Shown: positions 27,201 through 41,400 of the stretch, one piece after another | Position numbering within the stretch: the stretch's first letter is position 1 | How the letters are laid out: every line of letters begins with the position of its first letter | DNA from: Ctenosaura bakeri | Lineage: Eukaryota; Chordata; Lepidosauria; Squamata; Iguanidae | Direction: 5' to 3' | NCBI GenBank assembly: GCA_948474755.1 | Contig: CAOLHI010001654.1 | Span: 1 to 64,000 of the forward strand | Length of the DNA stretch: 64,000 bases | Made by a program: the position numbers and the translations under genes | The notes under the pieces: model-generated | Database searches by the model: none | What the model saw: only the letters and a program-made list of their open reading frames with translations | Told to the model about the DNA's origin: nothing

Positions 27201-30200
27201 ATTGAAGTACTACCATACAATTTAAAAAGAGATAATAATAAGTTTAGGGAGGGGCATTTAGAATTCTCAGCCAGACAGCTCTTTGGCCTCAGTAAACTAC
27301 AAACCCCAGAATTCCACAGGATGTTGAAAGTGGAATAATAGCACTAACAGTGGCCATTTCCGCACTAGACTGTTATAGTGCTATTATTCCACTTTCAACA
27401 TCCTATGGAATCCTGGGACTTGCAGTTTAGGGAGAGGTCTTTGGAATTCTCAGCCAGGGAGCTCTTTGGCCTCAGGAAACTACAAAACCCAGAATTCCAC
27501 AGGAGGTTGAAAGTGGAATAAAAGCACTATAACAGTGTAGTGCAGAAAGGCCCACAATCTCTACACAAGAACAAAACCTGGATATTTAAAGAACCTCCAC
27601 AAGGAAAGAACACTGTGGTTGTAAATGGGTTTTTAAGTTCAAACATAATGTTCAAGAAAAAAATTGCAAAGATAAAAAGTCAGAGTAGTTGCTAAAGAAT
27701 ATTCTCAAGAATTTGTAGAGGATTACAATAAGATTTCTGCACCAGTTGTGAAGTACACTACAATAAGAATGCTCTTGAGCAATGTAGCAGCAAGAAAGAT
27801 GTATGTTGAACATCTAGTTGTAAAAACTGCTTTCCTTCATGGGCAGATAATAGAGGATATTCATATGGAGCAACCTCTATATGAGTCCCAGTCGAGTAGG
27901 GACGAGAGGGCGATGGGGGCAGTTCATTCCCAGTGGCAATGTTTTGGGGACATCCTGGCTAGTAGCCACACCCCCGCACACCGCAGCCACACCACGCACC
28001 ATAGCCCTGCCCCCCAGACCCCCCCATGCACTCCAAGCTCTGCCACTGATGAGTCCAAAGTGAAATCCAAAATAACAAACACCTCATATGCAAACTTCAG
28101 AAGAGCATTTATGGACTACAACAAGCCGCTAAAACATGAAAAGTTGAATAGGATGCTCCTTGAGATGGAGTTTACTCCATGAAAAGCTGATAGATGTCTG
28201 TACTCAAGAGACAAAGACAAAAAATGGACATTTATTTTGACCTATATTGATCATCTCATTACAATCTGTGAGAGAAAATGAACCTTGTGAACTTGTACGT
28301 GCATCATTAAGAAGGCATGTGTTACCCTGATTTCTGGGGTCCCAGGAGAGACACCTCAATGTGCTCACAATGGGGAATGGGAATTAGCAAAAGCATTGCT
28401 AGCAATACAAGAGGCAGGGTAACCTAGCGAGATCTTGAACCCAATGTCTATAGGGTCAGGCCGAGTCAAGGAGCAAACAGAAGTAAATAATAATTGTTTT
28501 CTTTATTGATGTACAACACAGTCAAACACGTGTATGCAACCACACTCACACAGAGAACTATTGAAATAAAGGTGGGAGTTGGATAGAGGGTTTTAAGAGG
28601 AGGTTTTGCATGGGAAATACTACACCTGTCCTGAAGCCTGGGTAGTCTGAAGAAAGAGTCCGTGGTAGTGAAGATTCTCAGCACGAGGAGCTGAGGGGAA
28701 GGCTCGCCGAACGAAGCAACAGCAAGGCGGGATGGAAGCCAGGAGCGATCCGAAGAAGTGCTCAAAGTCAGGGGGTCTTATAGGGGAAAATGTGCCCGTA
28801 GGTTAGTCCATTCCCGGGGATAACAATGGGTTTCGGGCTGGAGACAATGCCTCCAAAAGGTCAGTATTTTACATGATTGAGTTATGACGGAGTTGTCAAT
28901 AGAGTAGCCAGTATGCAAACGCGGAGTGTTTGACAATTGAGTATTCGGCTCGTCAAGCTGCCTGCTTGGGGCAGGGTGTCTTTTGTAAACAGCGTGCATA
29001 CATAATGGATCTTAAAGAGGGTACTTGCCTTGAGGTCTCCTAAAGCAGCAGTCTGGCTATTACTGGCCTGCCTGGATCGATTTTGAATATTTCAGCTATT
29101 ATCAGCCATGCCTGCGTGCGTGCTTGTCCGGGGGCCTCACAAGCACGTGGAGAGGAATGGGTAAAGAAGGCCAAATTATTGATATCAAATGATATCTCAT
29201 ATCCCACAAGTCCGGGCTAGAAACTACGGTAACACATGTTAGAAATGCAACAATGCTTAGCACTGAAGAATCCAGAATACCTCACAATGGGCAGTAGTAA
29301 TAGAGCTAGTCAGTTTGAATAACCTGAAGCACATTCCTTTTTGGGTCTACCTACCCTGACCCCTCTGTGATGTACATTGACACTCTTAGGGATGTTTCTC
29401 CACCTTTTCTCTTCCCCCCTCTCTCTTCTCAGCTGTTCCTGAGAATGTAGCCAGATTAGGATAGCATCCTGAGGAACTTTCCTATCTTAGAATGGCATTC
29501 CAATAATAAAGTATTTTTACTTTGTTCTGTTAAGCCATTGATGTATTTGCTTCTTAATCAGCATTAATATTCTGCTGCAGACGCAAACTCTCTTATCAGT
29601 TTTTGCTAATATGTAGAAGTATATCTTAGTAATATAAAGTTGAAGAAGCAGATTTAATTTCTTACAACCATCAGCTGAGGTACTGGAAGTCATGTGTTTA
29701 CCTTTTGGGCCCTGTCGTAGTTTAGTTTTTTGTATTGATTAGTTTAGGTATTTTATGTATTTTGTCTTTTTTATTTTTCTGTATCTTTTTATTCCCTTAT
29801 GTGACGTTTCATAAATTCAAAGTGTGTGTTTAATGAAAATATTTTTAAAAAAGAAGGTGCCAGGGCATGCATCCATTGATTCATATACTATATGTAATGT
29901 ATTCATAACTCATACACTCATCCAACCAACATTTCTAGCATACGTTTAGGTTATTTTTCCAGGCCAGATGTCTACACAGGCATTCTGCTGACTCCCTTCA
30001 CAAAGACAATCCAGTCTTCATTCCTTGCTACCAGAAAGCCCTTAACACTTATGTGTCAAGAGAAAATTCTTCAGTGTGCCAGCTTGTTTTTCTGGAGAAA
30101 AGTCCCTGAAACTAAGCCACACAATTCTAAAGACAGGTAAGCATTTTTCTAAGTTAGCCCAAGTGAAGCCATATTAACCTTCCCTTTCACTCCTTTAGCT

Positions 30201-33200
30201 GTTAACCCATAGGATTTCATTTGCAGACCTTCTACCATCTTGGTCATCTTCCTCTGGACACTTTCCACCTTGTTGATATCCTTCTTCAAATATGGTGCCC
30301 AGAACTGAACACAATATTCCAGGTGGGCTCTGAGCAAAGCAAAACAGATTGGGACTATTATTTATCCTGATCTATACTATACTCCTGTTGGATGCAGCCT
30401 AGAATTACATTGTTGGGGAGTTGATTCTTTTTTGTTTTATCTGCTGCCTTATGATCTACTAAGGCACCTAGATCTTTTTTATTTGTAGTACTGTAAGGCA
30501 ACATGTCACCCATCCTTTACTTGAATGTTTCATTTTTCCTGCCTAAACAACTCTTAACCCAGAAGACATGAGCTCTACTACCAATCTGTGTTTTGCTCAT
30601 TTTTCTTTATAGTGTCCAGTCCAAAAAAAGTCCCTGAACAAGCCAAACATTTGCAAAATTAGCGACAAAGTATTTTCTGCTATCATCACTACAGTGTTGG
30701 CACTAATGTTTATTTTCTTTTCCCTCTTACTAGTTCAAACTGCCACTGTTGCAATTGCTTCACAAGATGTGGCACACGCTATTTTTCCCCACTTGGACAA
30801 ATAACAGCATCTGTGCATGTATGAATGTGTGTGTGTTGAGACAGATTGGAAAAATAGTGTTTTGTCATTACTACTGGAGTCTCTGTAGCTGCTTTTAATT
30901 TAAAGTAGAAATATCAGAAGATCTGGTTGTGGATGTGCCAGATCTTGTAGTCTGTCTCTCTTTTACTGTTTAGGGCTCCTGATTCTCTTGGTCCACAGCT
31001 TCCTCAGTCCTTGCCTTCTTTAGCGCCCTGCCAAACTCTAATGAACCTGTCACTGTCAAAACTCCATCATCATCATCACAAAATATATTGGCATATTATG
31101 ATGTAGATTTAAGCAGGTCAGATGTATCCTTACAATTTAGTATGAAACTATAAGTGCTTATTTTTAAGCCTGGGGTGTGTGTGTGTGTGTGGTGTGTCTG
31201 ATACAACTTTCTACTACTTAAAAACATAAAAAGAATATCTACAGTTTGCCTCCCATTTCGAGATCAGAATATTCACTTCTTTATCTTATTGGCATATGGC
31301 TGAAGTGTACCCAGCACTGCCTATGTCTGTACCAAATACCAGAAGGAATCAATGAGGCTTCCTGTTTTCCCACTGCCTCTCTAAATCTCAGGCCCTTTTC
31401 ACATGGCATTTTCCATGCAAAAGAGGGCCTGGAGCATCGCGCAATTGTGAGGAGCGATCTGCATAATGCACTCACAATCGCATGATGCTCCAGGCGCCGA
31501 TTGCACACCTTTTCATTTTCAGCTAGAAGCCGAAAATGGTGTGCAATAGCGCATTGCTCCTGGGCCCTGCACACACTTACCTGGCATGTGGAGCCTCCAG
31601 AGCCGCGCTAGTTGCACTTCCTACCCCAGTGCAGCCTGGGAAACTCCCAGGCTGCACTACGGAAGGAAGAGGCGGGGCTCTCATGTGAGCAGGCAGCTCT
31701 TGCGGAGCCGAAGGACCCCGGATGCTATAGCCTTTTGCCGGAGGCTGCTTGCGCAATCCCCGCACCCCAGTGCCAGAAGACGGTAAGGTATGGAAAAGGC
31801 CACTGGAATCCTAGCCCAGAGAACCCTCTCTCATTTTCTTGACCTTTTTAAACTTCAAGAATCTTAGGTGCAGTATTTTAGTTCTTGTTATTAACTGCTA
31901 TCAAGTTGACTGTGACTTATGACTCCGACCCGATGAACGGAGACCTCCAAGTTACCCTATCCTTAATTGCCCTGCTCAGGTCTTTTAGATTCAAGGATGT
32001 ACCTTCCTTAATTGAGTCTATCCATCTGCAGCGCAGTCCCTCTTTTTCTACTGCCTTCCACCTTACCAAATATTATTGTCTCTCCTAGGCTATTTCGCCA
32101 CTATACTGTTACAGTGCTATTGTTATCACGGTTATTATACGTTGGGTGAGAGCACTAGATATCCTTTTGATATCAAATAATTTGGCCTTTGCTTGACCTT
32201 TCTCTGCCACCTCACTCCACGTGTTTGCAGAGGTCCCCTGGACAAGCACGTACGGGCGCGGCCGTTAATGACTGTACATTCCAAGACTCCATTCAGGCAA
32301 GCAACTTAAGCCTCTACGTTGCTTTAAGGGAAAAACCTACCTGCAAACCAGCTCTGCTCAGCTCGGATTTACACAAAGCCACACAGCCAAGAGCCAAGCC
32401 ACTCTTTTGTATTGGGCTATTAACGCACTGACCACACTATTGTTATCAAGAGCAAAATCAATCATGCAAATCTTGACCTTTTCCAATTCCTTTGTCCAAC
32501 TCCAAATTTCCTTTGTTCTCATCGAGCATAACATAGCCTGTAGGTAAAGTCCACCCTATAAAGGGTCCCGACTTTTGGGACTTCCTTGGATCACCCTGGA
32601 CTTCCATCCTGCCTTGCTGTTGGTGGTCTAAGGAAACTCCCCTCAGCTAGCCATGCTGAGCTTTCTTCCTCTGAACCCCATCTTTCTCTCCAGGACTACG
32701 AGACCAGGTGTCGTATTGCCCATCCCTAAGCTCTCCATTACTGCTTCCAAGCTAGCTAGTGTGTGTGTTATTTGCTGTTTATCTTTCAATAAAACTGTTA
32801 TTTTGTTACTTTAAACTTGCTTGCCTGCTCTCTGACCTGAAGCCGTAGACATTGGGTTAAAAGATCCTTGCTAAAGTTACCCTGCCTCTCGTTTAGCTGA
32901 GAGAGTGCTCAAATTTCCCCAACTTGTGTTTTTATTTGGTTATTTGGGCGCCCCTCCCGGGACCCCCAACATACAGGGTAACACTATTATTCCACTTTCA
33001 ACATCCTGTGGAATCTTGGGGTTTGTAGTTTACTGAGGCCAAAGAGCTCTCTGGCTGAGAAGTCTAAATGCCCCTCCCTAAACTCCAGGATTCCACGGGA
33101 TGTTGAAAGTGGAATAACAGCACTATAACAGTGTAGTGTGGAAATAGTCCTAGTGAGTCATGTTTTCTCTCTCCAGCACCTCATTTCAAAGGAGTTGATT

Positions 33201-35375
33201 TTTTTCCTCTCAGCTTTCTTCACTGTCCAGCTTTCACAACCGTACATAAAAATTTGAAATACAATAGCATGGACAGTATTCAATGATATAGCCTTAGCTA
33301 GTGTGCCATTGTCATTGTCTCTGAAGGATCCTCCACCAGTGCCATCCTCAACTACTGCTACCCAGCAGCTGCTTGGCACACTTAGTTAGTCCAGCTCCTC
33401 AGCAAAAGCCTGTCTGACATGGGAGACCCTACCAGCAGCACTGCTGCCATCAGCACCACCTCTTCCCTCACATGAGCATGCAGTCCCACCACCATGGAAA
33501 GGTAGTGCCATTGGTAGGTATCTTAGTAGCAATAACTTTTTCCTGCCTTGGGGTTCTTATCAGCATTGCTGATGTGGGCCCTTTCCTTTTTTAAAAAAAG
33601 AAGTTCCTCATGGTTTGAGGCAGGCTCCCTTTCTTTTCCTTGGGAGCCTCATTTGGAATTTTGACTTGAACATTCTAGGTTCTATAGAAGTTTGTCTGCC
33701 AAGCAATGCATGTTTTCATGTCAATATTTCTGTTTCTGAACTATCTTAGACATTCCCCCAAATTCATGACATGTATGCTGTTTCTGAAATTCCATTATCT
33801 CATAAAATATGCCACACAAAATGGCAAATATGGTGTGAGCACCATGTTACATATTGTACTCGGATGACTTCAGTACTGCATGCAGGGCAATTTTTTTCAG
33901 CCATACAAAAAGCTTATCTCTGAGCTTAAGGAAAAAGCAAGTTCTCAGCCTTGTTTTTGCATCTGAAATGAAGAAACAGTGTTTCATGCTGGTTTGTTGA
34001 AGAAGGATTGTTCACCGAAGGCAAAGCATGGAAGAAAAAATGACTTTTTCCTATTTTTCATAAATGGAACTCTGTATGTTTACAGAGGATGGTGAACTAA
34101 TATAACTCACCTGGTATTGGTTACAAGTCAAAGCACTACAGAAAAGAGGCAGGATAGAAATACAGTGAAGGACAAAGGGCTGACCATGTAATGGCCATGA
34201 AACGATGCTCAGAACAGAACACAGAGATTAATATAAATACTGAAATGCCTTTTCATGGGCATCTACCAACTGTGAGAAGTTTCTACATTATAACTCTTCA
34301 CTATCAGTTTTCAAATGACTGGTCACTATTAACTGAAACACCCAACAAACTCAGCTTGCATAATCTGTAACAATGCCTCAGTACAACAATCACAGAAAAT
34401 ACATTTCCTCTTTTGATATTCATCCACATCTGTCTGAACTAATCTGCCCATTCAGCAGCTAAACAGAGAATAGTAGCACCACATGCTTGTTGACTATCAC
34501 AAATGGTACAGGAATCGAGAAAATACTAGTAACAATAGCAATCATCTGTCAAAAGCTGACCTCAAGCAATTCCAACTATATACAGGTAAAGTGTACAATA
34601 CACAGGTAACATCAAAGAGAAATTGCCTCCACCAAAAAGATCAGCATAAATTCTGCATGCACAGAAAAGTTATTATTAACTGCATTATGGACAAGAATAA
34701 CCACAGTGAGAAATTATTAGCTGCTCTTAAGAACAATTAAACCTTGAACACCCTCCTGATGTTTCACAGTTAATTAAATTTTAATTCATCTCAAAATGCT
34801 TTGATACAATATTTCGCAGCATTACAATACCCTCCAAATCTGATACATTAAACCTTTTTCCTTTTCTTGGCATTTTCAAAATTCTTCTTACATTTTTGAA
34901 AAATGTATCCAATCAGGAACAGATTATTTCTCCTGCTTAAAAAACACAGGGAGAGTTCAACACTTCAATGTTTATTTGGGAGAGAGGGAAAAAATAAGAG
35001 GAAGTCATAGAATTGTAATACTCATTTTCAGATAAATTAATTGTTTAGGGTTTCATAAAAAGATAATTTGAATATAACAAAATAGGAATATATTTGGTAT
35101 ATATAACACAGCTACAAAGGTGATTCTAATTAAAATGATTCTAATTATGAATACCAACTTAAAAAAACAAAAAAAACACAGTAGCAAACAAGTAAAGTGG
35201 GGACAATCAAAAATTCACTTCAGAATAAAGCTTTTAAATTTTGTTCTAAATTATTAGCAAACAAGCTTCATAAATTAACTGTAAGATATAGAATGGTATA
35301 GACCCAACATGTTTGTATGTGGCTGCAAAATGCATTTAAATACTGAAAGATTAATAACTATGATTTAGAAATAAA

Positions 35376-35408
<33 letters not shown>

Positions 35409-38400
35409 TTTAGGTGCTGAAAAGGCATCCATGTTAAACAGTCATAGAACCTTATGGATCACTTTTCAGCACCTAAAATGCTAAAATTGCTTCAGTTTTC
35501 TCCCAAAAGGAAGAAAGTGGAGGATGGGTAGCAGGTGGGGAGATGGGTGAAATTTAGCACAGACTAGGTAGAAAAGTAATACATGAATACATGACTACTC
35601 TAAATGAATTCAAGTCTCCAGGGCCAGATGAACTACATCCAAGGATATAAGAAGTGTCAGAAGTAACCTCAGAACCACTGGCAATGATCTTTGAGAATTC
35701 TTGGAACATAAGAGAAGTCTCAGCAGATTGGAGGAGGGGAAATGTTCCCATCTTCAAAAGGGGGAAAAAAGAGGACCCAAATGGTTATTGCCCAGTCAGC
35801 CTGAGATCAATACCCAGAAAGATTCTAGAACAGATCATTAAGCAGGCAGTTTGAAACTACTTAGAAAGCAATGCTGTGATCACTAAAAGTCAACATTGGT
35901 TCCTCAAAAATAAGTCATACCAAACTAATCTCATCTCTTTTTATGATAGAGTTACAAGCTTGATAGATGAAGGGAATGTTGTGGATGTAGCATTTCTCAA
36001 CTTTAATAAGTTCCTCATGATATTCTTGCAAAGAAGCTAGTAAAATGTGGACAAGACAGTGCTACTGTCAGATGGATTTGTAATTGGTTGACTGACCAAA
36101 CCCAAAGGGTATGTTTAGTCTACAGAAGAGAAAAAAGGGGCATGATAGCTATTTGAAAGGATGTCATATCGAAGAGAGAACAGTCTTGTTTTACACTGCT
36201 CCAGAGACTAGGACAAGGAACAATGGATTCAAACTTCCAGAAAAAAGATTCCTCCTAAACCTCAGGAAGAACTTCCAGACAGCAGCGGAGTATGCTGCCT
36301 TGGAGCATGGTGGATTCTCAGAGGCCAGATGGCCATCTGTTGAGAATACTCTGATGTGTGTTCCTGCATGGAAGGGGGTTGGACTGGATGGCCCCTGTGG
36401 TCTTTTTCAACTCTATGATTCTATGGAAGATGGGGAGGGGTTGGTATTAGAGGTTTTTTTGAAGATACAAGAATGATAGCAGTTAATGGTATTAACTGCA
36501 GTTACATGAGGGTACAAGTTAGGCGTGTCCCCTACTCCTTGTCATAATTGCTTTAGCCACTGAACCTTTGGCAATGGCAATGCACAGAATGTGTCTTTTT
36601 AAAGATGACTTTCATTTGACCAAAAATTTCTTTTCAATACTTTGTTTTTGATTACTACTATGGTTTAGTAAATTTTGAGGTTGTAAGATACATAGAAATA
36701 AAACTGAAGACTGAGCTTTAATATGCACAAGTCAGAGATAGGTTAAATTATTCCAAAATATTCCATTCTACTTAAAATATTTTTTTTAAAAAATACTTGA
36801 CTCATACATCAAATGCAGATAATGCATGTTCCTGACTTATTCTGTTAAACAATAGTTATGATACCACAGTTTCACATCTGGACATAATGAACAACAATGA
36901 TGAACTGTTACCCTCTTGCTTTAATTTTTTTTTTTAATGCTGAACTAAGAACCATACTCAGATATTGGTTAAAAAAATTAAAAGTCTGCCAAAACATTAC
37001 ATCTATTACTGTGTCAAACCAATACCACTTCAATAACAAGAATTAAAAGTAATTAGCAACTTAATATCTGGACTCTTCCATACTAAGCACAGAAGAGTTC
37101 TAGGTGTGAAAAAAAAATCAGTTTCACACTCTCAGCAAAGCTAAAAACATAGGGACTGAAGGAAAATTTCATTCAAGGGACTGAATTCTTATTTATAGGG
37201 CCAATGCCATCACTTAAAACAAAATAAACAAATCAACCCTACCCCCAGTAGCTACACCTTCAGACAGAGTCCTATAAAATTATTCATGGTGTGGAAAAAG
37301 CAGAAGGAGACGATTTCTTCCCTCTTCCCTGACTCCTAGGCCATTTCCGCACTAGATTGTTGTAGCACTATTATTCTACTGCAAAGCCCAGGATTCCACA
37401 GGATGTTGAAAGTGGAATAATAGTGCTATAACAGTCTAGTGCCCAAATGGTTCGAGTCATCCACTGAAGCTGACTGGCAGCAGATTTAAGGCAGATAAAA
37501 GGAAATGCCTCTCTACACGGTACCCTGTTAAAGTGTGTAACTCACTGCCACAATGTGTAGTTATGGTTGCCAACTTGAATAAAGGGGGAATTGAATTAAT
37601 TGATGGACAATGGGCCTTCTTTGGATATCAGTCAAAATGGCTATATATCATCTCCATCATTGGAGGGAGGGCAGTATATACTTCTGTCTATCAGTTGATG
37701 ATGAGTTCTTGGGGGTAGACGGCTCAATGAAAATTCAAATATTTCTATCAGGATGGGCCACTCTGTCAGGGCCACAGCAGTATGAAAATATTTCAAAAGT
37801 GGACATAATTAGAAAAGAATTCAGAAGTAAAACTCCCATTATCATACTGCTCTTCATTGTGTGACCACATATGGAATGCCATGCATAGTTCTGTCCACTA
37901 TACTTAGAAAGCATATTGTAGACTTAGACAAGGTACAATGAAGAACAGCTGGAATGATCAAGGAACTGGAGCCTATGAGAATAGGCAGTAATGTTCAGGG
38001 CTGTTTAGGTTAAGGAAAAAGGCAAGTAAGGGAAGACATGCTAAAAATGCACAAAATTATGCATCTCTCATAATACTAGGTAATGCACTCAAAGTAGTAA
38101 TAGCAGTAGCATGTGTATTTCTATACCACTTGCTCTCTAAGAGGCTTACAATGTGTTTAGCTAATTGCCCCCAACAAGCTGGGCACTCATTTTATCAACC
38201 TGTGGAAGGATGGAAGGCTGACTCAACATGGAGCCCGGCAGGATCAAACTCACAACATTGTCGCTGCAGTACCAGCATTTAACCACTGTGCCACCAGGGC
38301 TCATAAGTAAATGGTGGAAGAGCTATGTCAGATAAAAGAAAGCATTTCTTCAAATGTCCACTGAAGCTGAGCCAACAGCAGATTCAAAAAAGACAAAAGG

Positions 38401-41400
38401 GAATACCTCTTTACTCAATGCATAGTTAAGATGTGGAATTCACTGACACAAGATGTTGCCAACTTGGGCTATGATCTTCAGAATTCAGTTTCCTGGGACA
38501 GAGGACTGTTATGCAGGGACTGGTGTAGAACTGGGATGAGGTGACATACAATGGCACATTGATTAAAATAATCAGAATCTTAGGGCTGGAAGGGTCCACA
38601 AGGGACATTTAGTCCAACCTCCTGCCAGGGGTATAGCGACAGGGGGAGCAAAAGAAGGTATTTCTCCCCCATAAGAATTCTGCCCCCAAAGGAAATTTCT
38701 AGCACTGCAACATCTTAAAGCTTTGACCATTTAGAAATATAGTTTAGGAATCTAAAGAAAAGTGCAGGCAAAGGTTACCAAGGAAATAGTAATACAGAAA
38801 ATATACGAGATATAGGTGTAGACAATTTTCAGTGTCTCAGTTTGCATGTCAGAGGATTTCCAGTCCATGCCCACTGACTTGTACAAACAAGGGATAAAAG
38901 TCAAGGCTTGGGCCATTTCCACACAACACTGTTATAAGTTGTTGTTATTCCACTTTTAATATCCTATGGAATCCTGGGGTTTGCCATTTAGGGAGGGACA
39001 TTTGGAATTCTGAGCCAGAGAGCTCTTTGGCCACAGTAATCTACAAACTGCAGAATCCCACAGGATGTTGAAAGTGGAATAATGGCACTATAACAATGTA
39101 GGGTGGAAATGGCCTTAGTTAGGTCAAACTGAAGCTCCCTTCCCTGCAGCCCTTTGTTTCTGCAAATCACTCTTAGGGCCTTTCCACACTACACTGTTAT
39201 AGTGCTATTTACTTTCAGACTGCAATAACTCTTACTGATATGACTGTGTGTTCAGCTGGCACGCAGAGACTGAGCTAGGAAGACTGAGAAAGCAGTTAGA
39301 TAAAGATGGTGGCTACTAGCTCTGCCTCAAGCAACTCAAGAGAAGACTGATCTAAAGACTGTGCCTTGCAGTGTCATTTGTTCCCATGTAAATCAAAAGG
39401 AAGGAGTAACAGTCAATGGACTTGACAAGTTTTGTCAGCCACTGTGTTACATCACAGATTTTTGCTGCAGGCAGACAGCAAACTTCTTGAGACATCCTGT
39501 CAGGCCCACAAACCACTACTTTTGTTCCCCTCAGTAGGGAGTCCCGTACCACCACCGTCACCAGATGTCTTCTCTGCTGATTGGCAGGGGCCAATCCATG
39601 TGCTCAATGTTCCAAGGTCCTCTGCACATTTTCTGGGGCTGACACTATTGTTCCTGATCCTCATCCCCACCCTCACCCTCACTGATAAGAGAAAGAGCTT
39701 CAAATCAATTCTGTAGCACCAAACTCACAGAAGGATCCTTGTCTTTCAACTTCTATGTATCACATTGCTCCAAAGGTCTACCTCCTGTGTTTCAGACATC
39801 CCCTGTGCGTTCCTCAGTGTATGCTGAAGGAAGTAGTAATACCACTCTTTTCTGCTTTGGTCAGACCTCACTCGGGTCTGGGAACCACAATGAATCCTAT
39901 CTTCCCATAATAGGTCCAAAGTATGATCTTTCATTTGTCTTTTGTCTTTTTGGCAATCCAGGGTATCTTTAGAACTCTTCTCCAACACCATATTCCAAAC
40001 GAGTTGATTTTCTTCCTATTAGCTTTTTTCACTGTTCAGCTTTCACAACCATACATAGAAATTGGAAACAGAATGACATGGGCAATCCTGACTTTCCTAT
40101 TCAGTTACATATTTTTGCACTTGAGGATCTTGTCTAGTTTCATCACAGCTGACCTTTAAAGCCCTAGTCTTGATCTGACTTAGTGACTATACTTTTCATT
40201 TAGAATGATGACTGAGACAAAACATGGAAAATCTTTTAACTGTTTTAACATCTTCACCACCTATTGTAAAGTTAGGTAAATCCATTTTTTTTTATTATTT
40301 ATTTGTATCCCGCCTCTCCATATGGATCGAGGCGGCGAACAACTTACAAATAGCATGTATTTCAATACATTTCTATTTGTGGTCATTACTTTGTTTTCTT
40401 AATGTTGAACAGTAACCATGCCATTGCACTTTTCTTCCTTGCCTTTCTTCAAGAGTTATTTCAAGTACTTGCTATTTTCTATTAGTTCTGTGGGACTATC
40501 TGCATATCTTAAATTGTTGGGGTTCTCTCCTCCCATTCTTATGCCTCCTTTTTTTGGCCATTTCTGCCCTACATTGTTGTACTGCTATTATTCCACTTTC
40601 AACATCCTATGGAATTCTAGGGTTTGTAGTTTACTGAGGCCAAAGAGCTCTCTGGCTGAGAATTCTAAAGGCCCCTCCCTGCAAACTGCAAACTGCAAAG
40701 CCCAGGATTCCATAAGATGTTGAAACTGGAATAATACCACTATCACAGTGTAGTGCTGAAAGGGCCTTTGAGTTTAATCCTTCTTTATGTATGATATGAT
40801 GTTCAGTGTGCAAGTTAAACAAAGAAAGTGAGACAACCCCTTACCCCTTTGCCAATTGGAAACCATTCCATTTCTCCATATACTGTCCTCACCGTAGCCT
40901 CTTTTCCTGCATACAAGTTACACATCAGGACAATTAAATGTAGCATAGCCATTTGTTTATGAATGATCCATAGTTTTTCCTGGTCCGCACACGCCTGGGC
41001 AGCTGTGGAAGGCTAGGAAAAGTTATTAGCCCACTAGGAGAAATTGGAGGGCTGCACCTGCTCTAGTAATAATAATACTAATAACAATAACAACAACAAA
41101 TGCCACCAAATTCATAGGGGTATTTTCACCATGTTTTGGGTTTCAAAAAAGGTCTCTCCTGGGCCTAAATTGATCCAGGGGACCCGCAAAATGTTCTGGA
41201 AATGCATCCAGCACCCTCAGTGGAATATTGGGGTGGGGGACAAATTATTTTGGGAAAAATCTTGCAAAAATTGTCTTTGACCCTGGGTGCCAGGGGGGTC
41301 CACAAACATGTTGGAAATGCATCTATAACTTCTAGAGAGTACAGGGGGCATTCTGGTGCAAAAATCTTTTTTTAAAAAAAGTTTGCAAAAAATATATATT

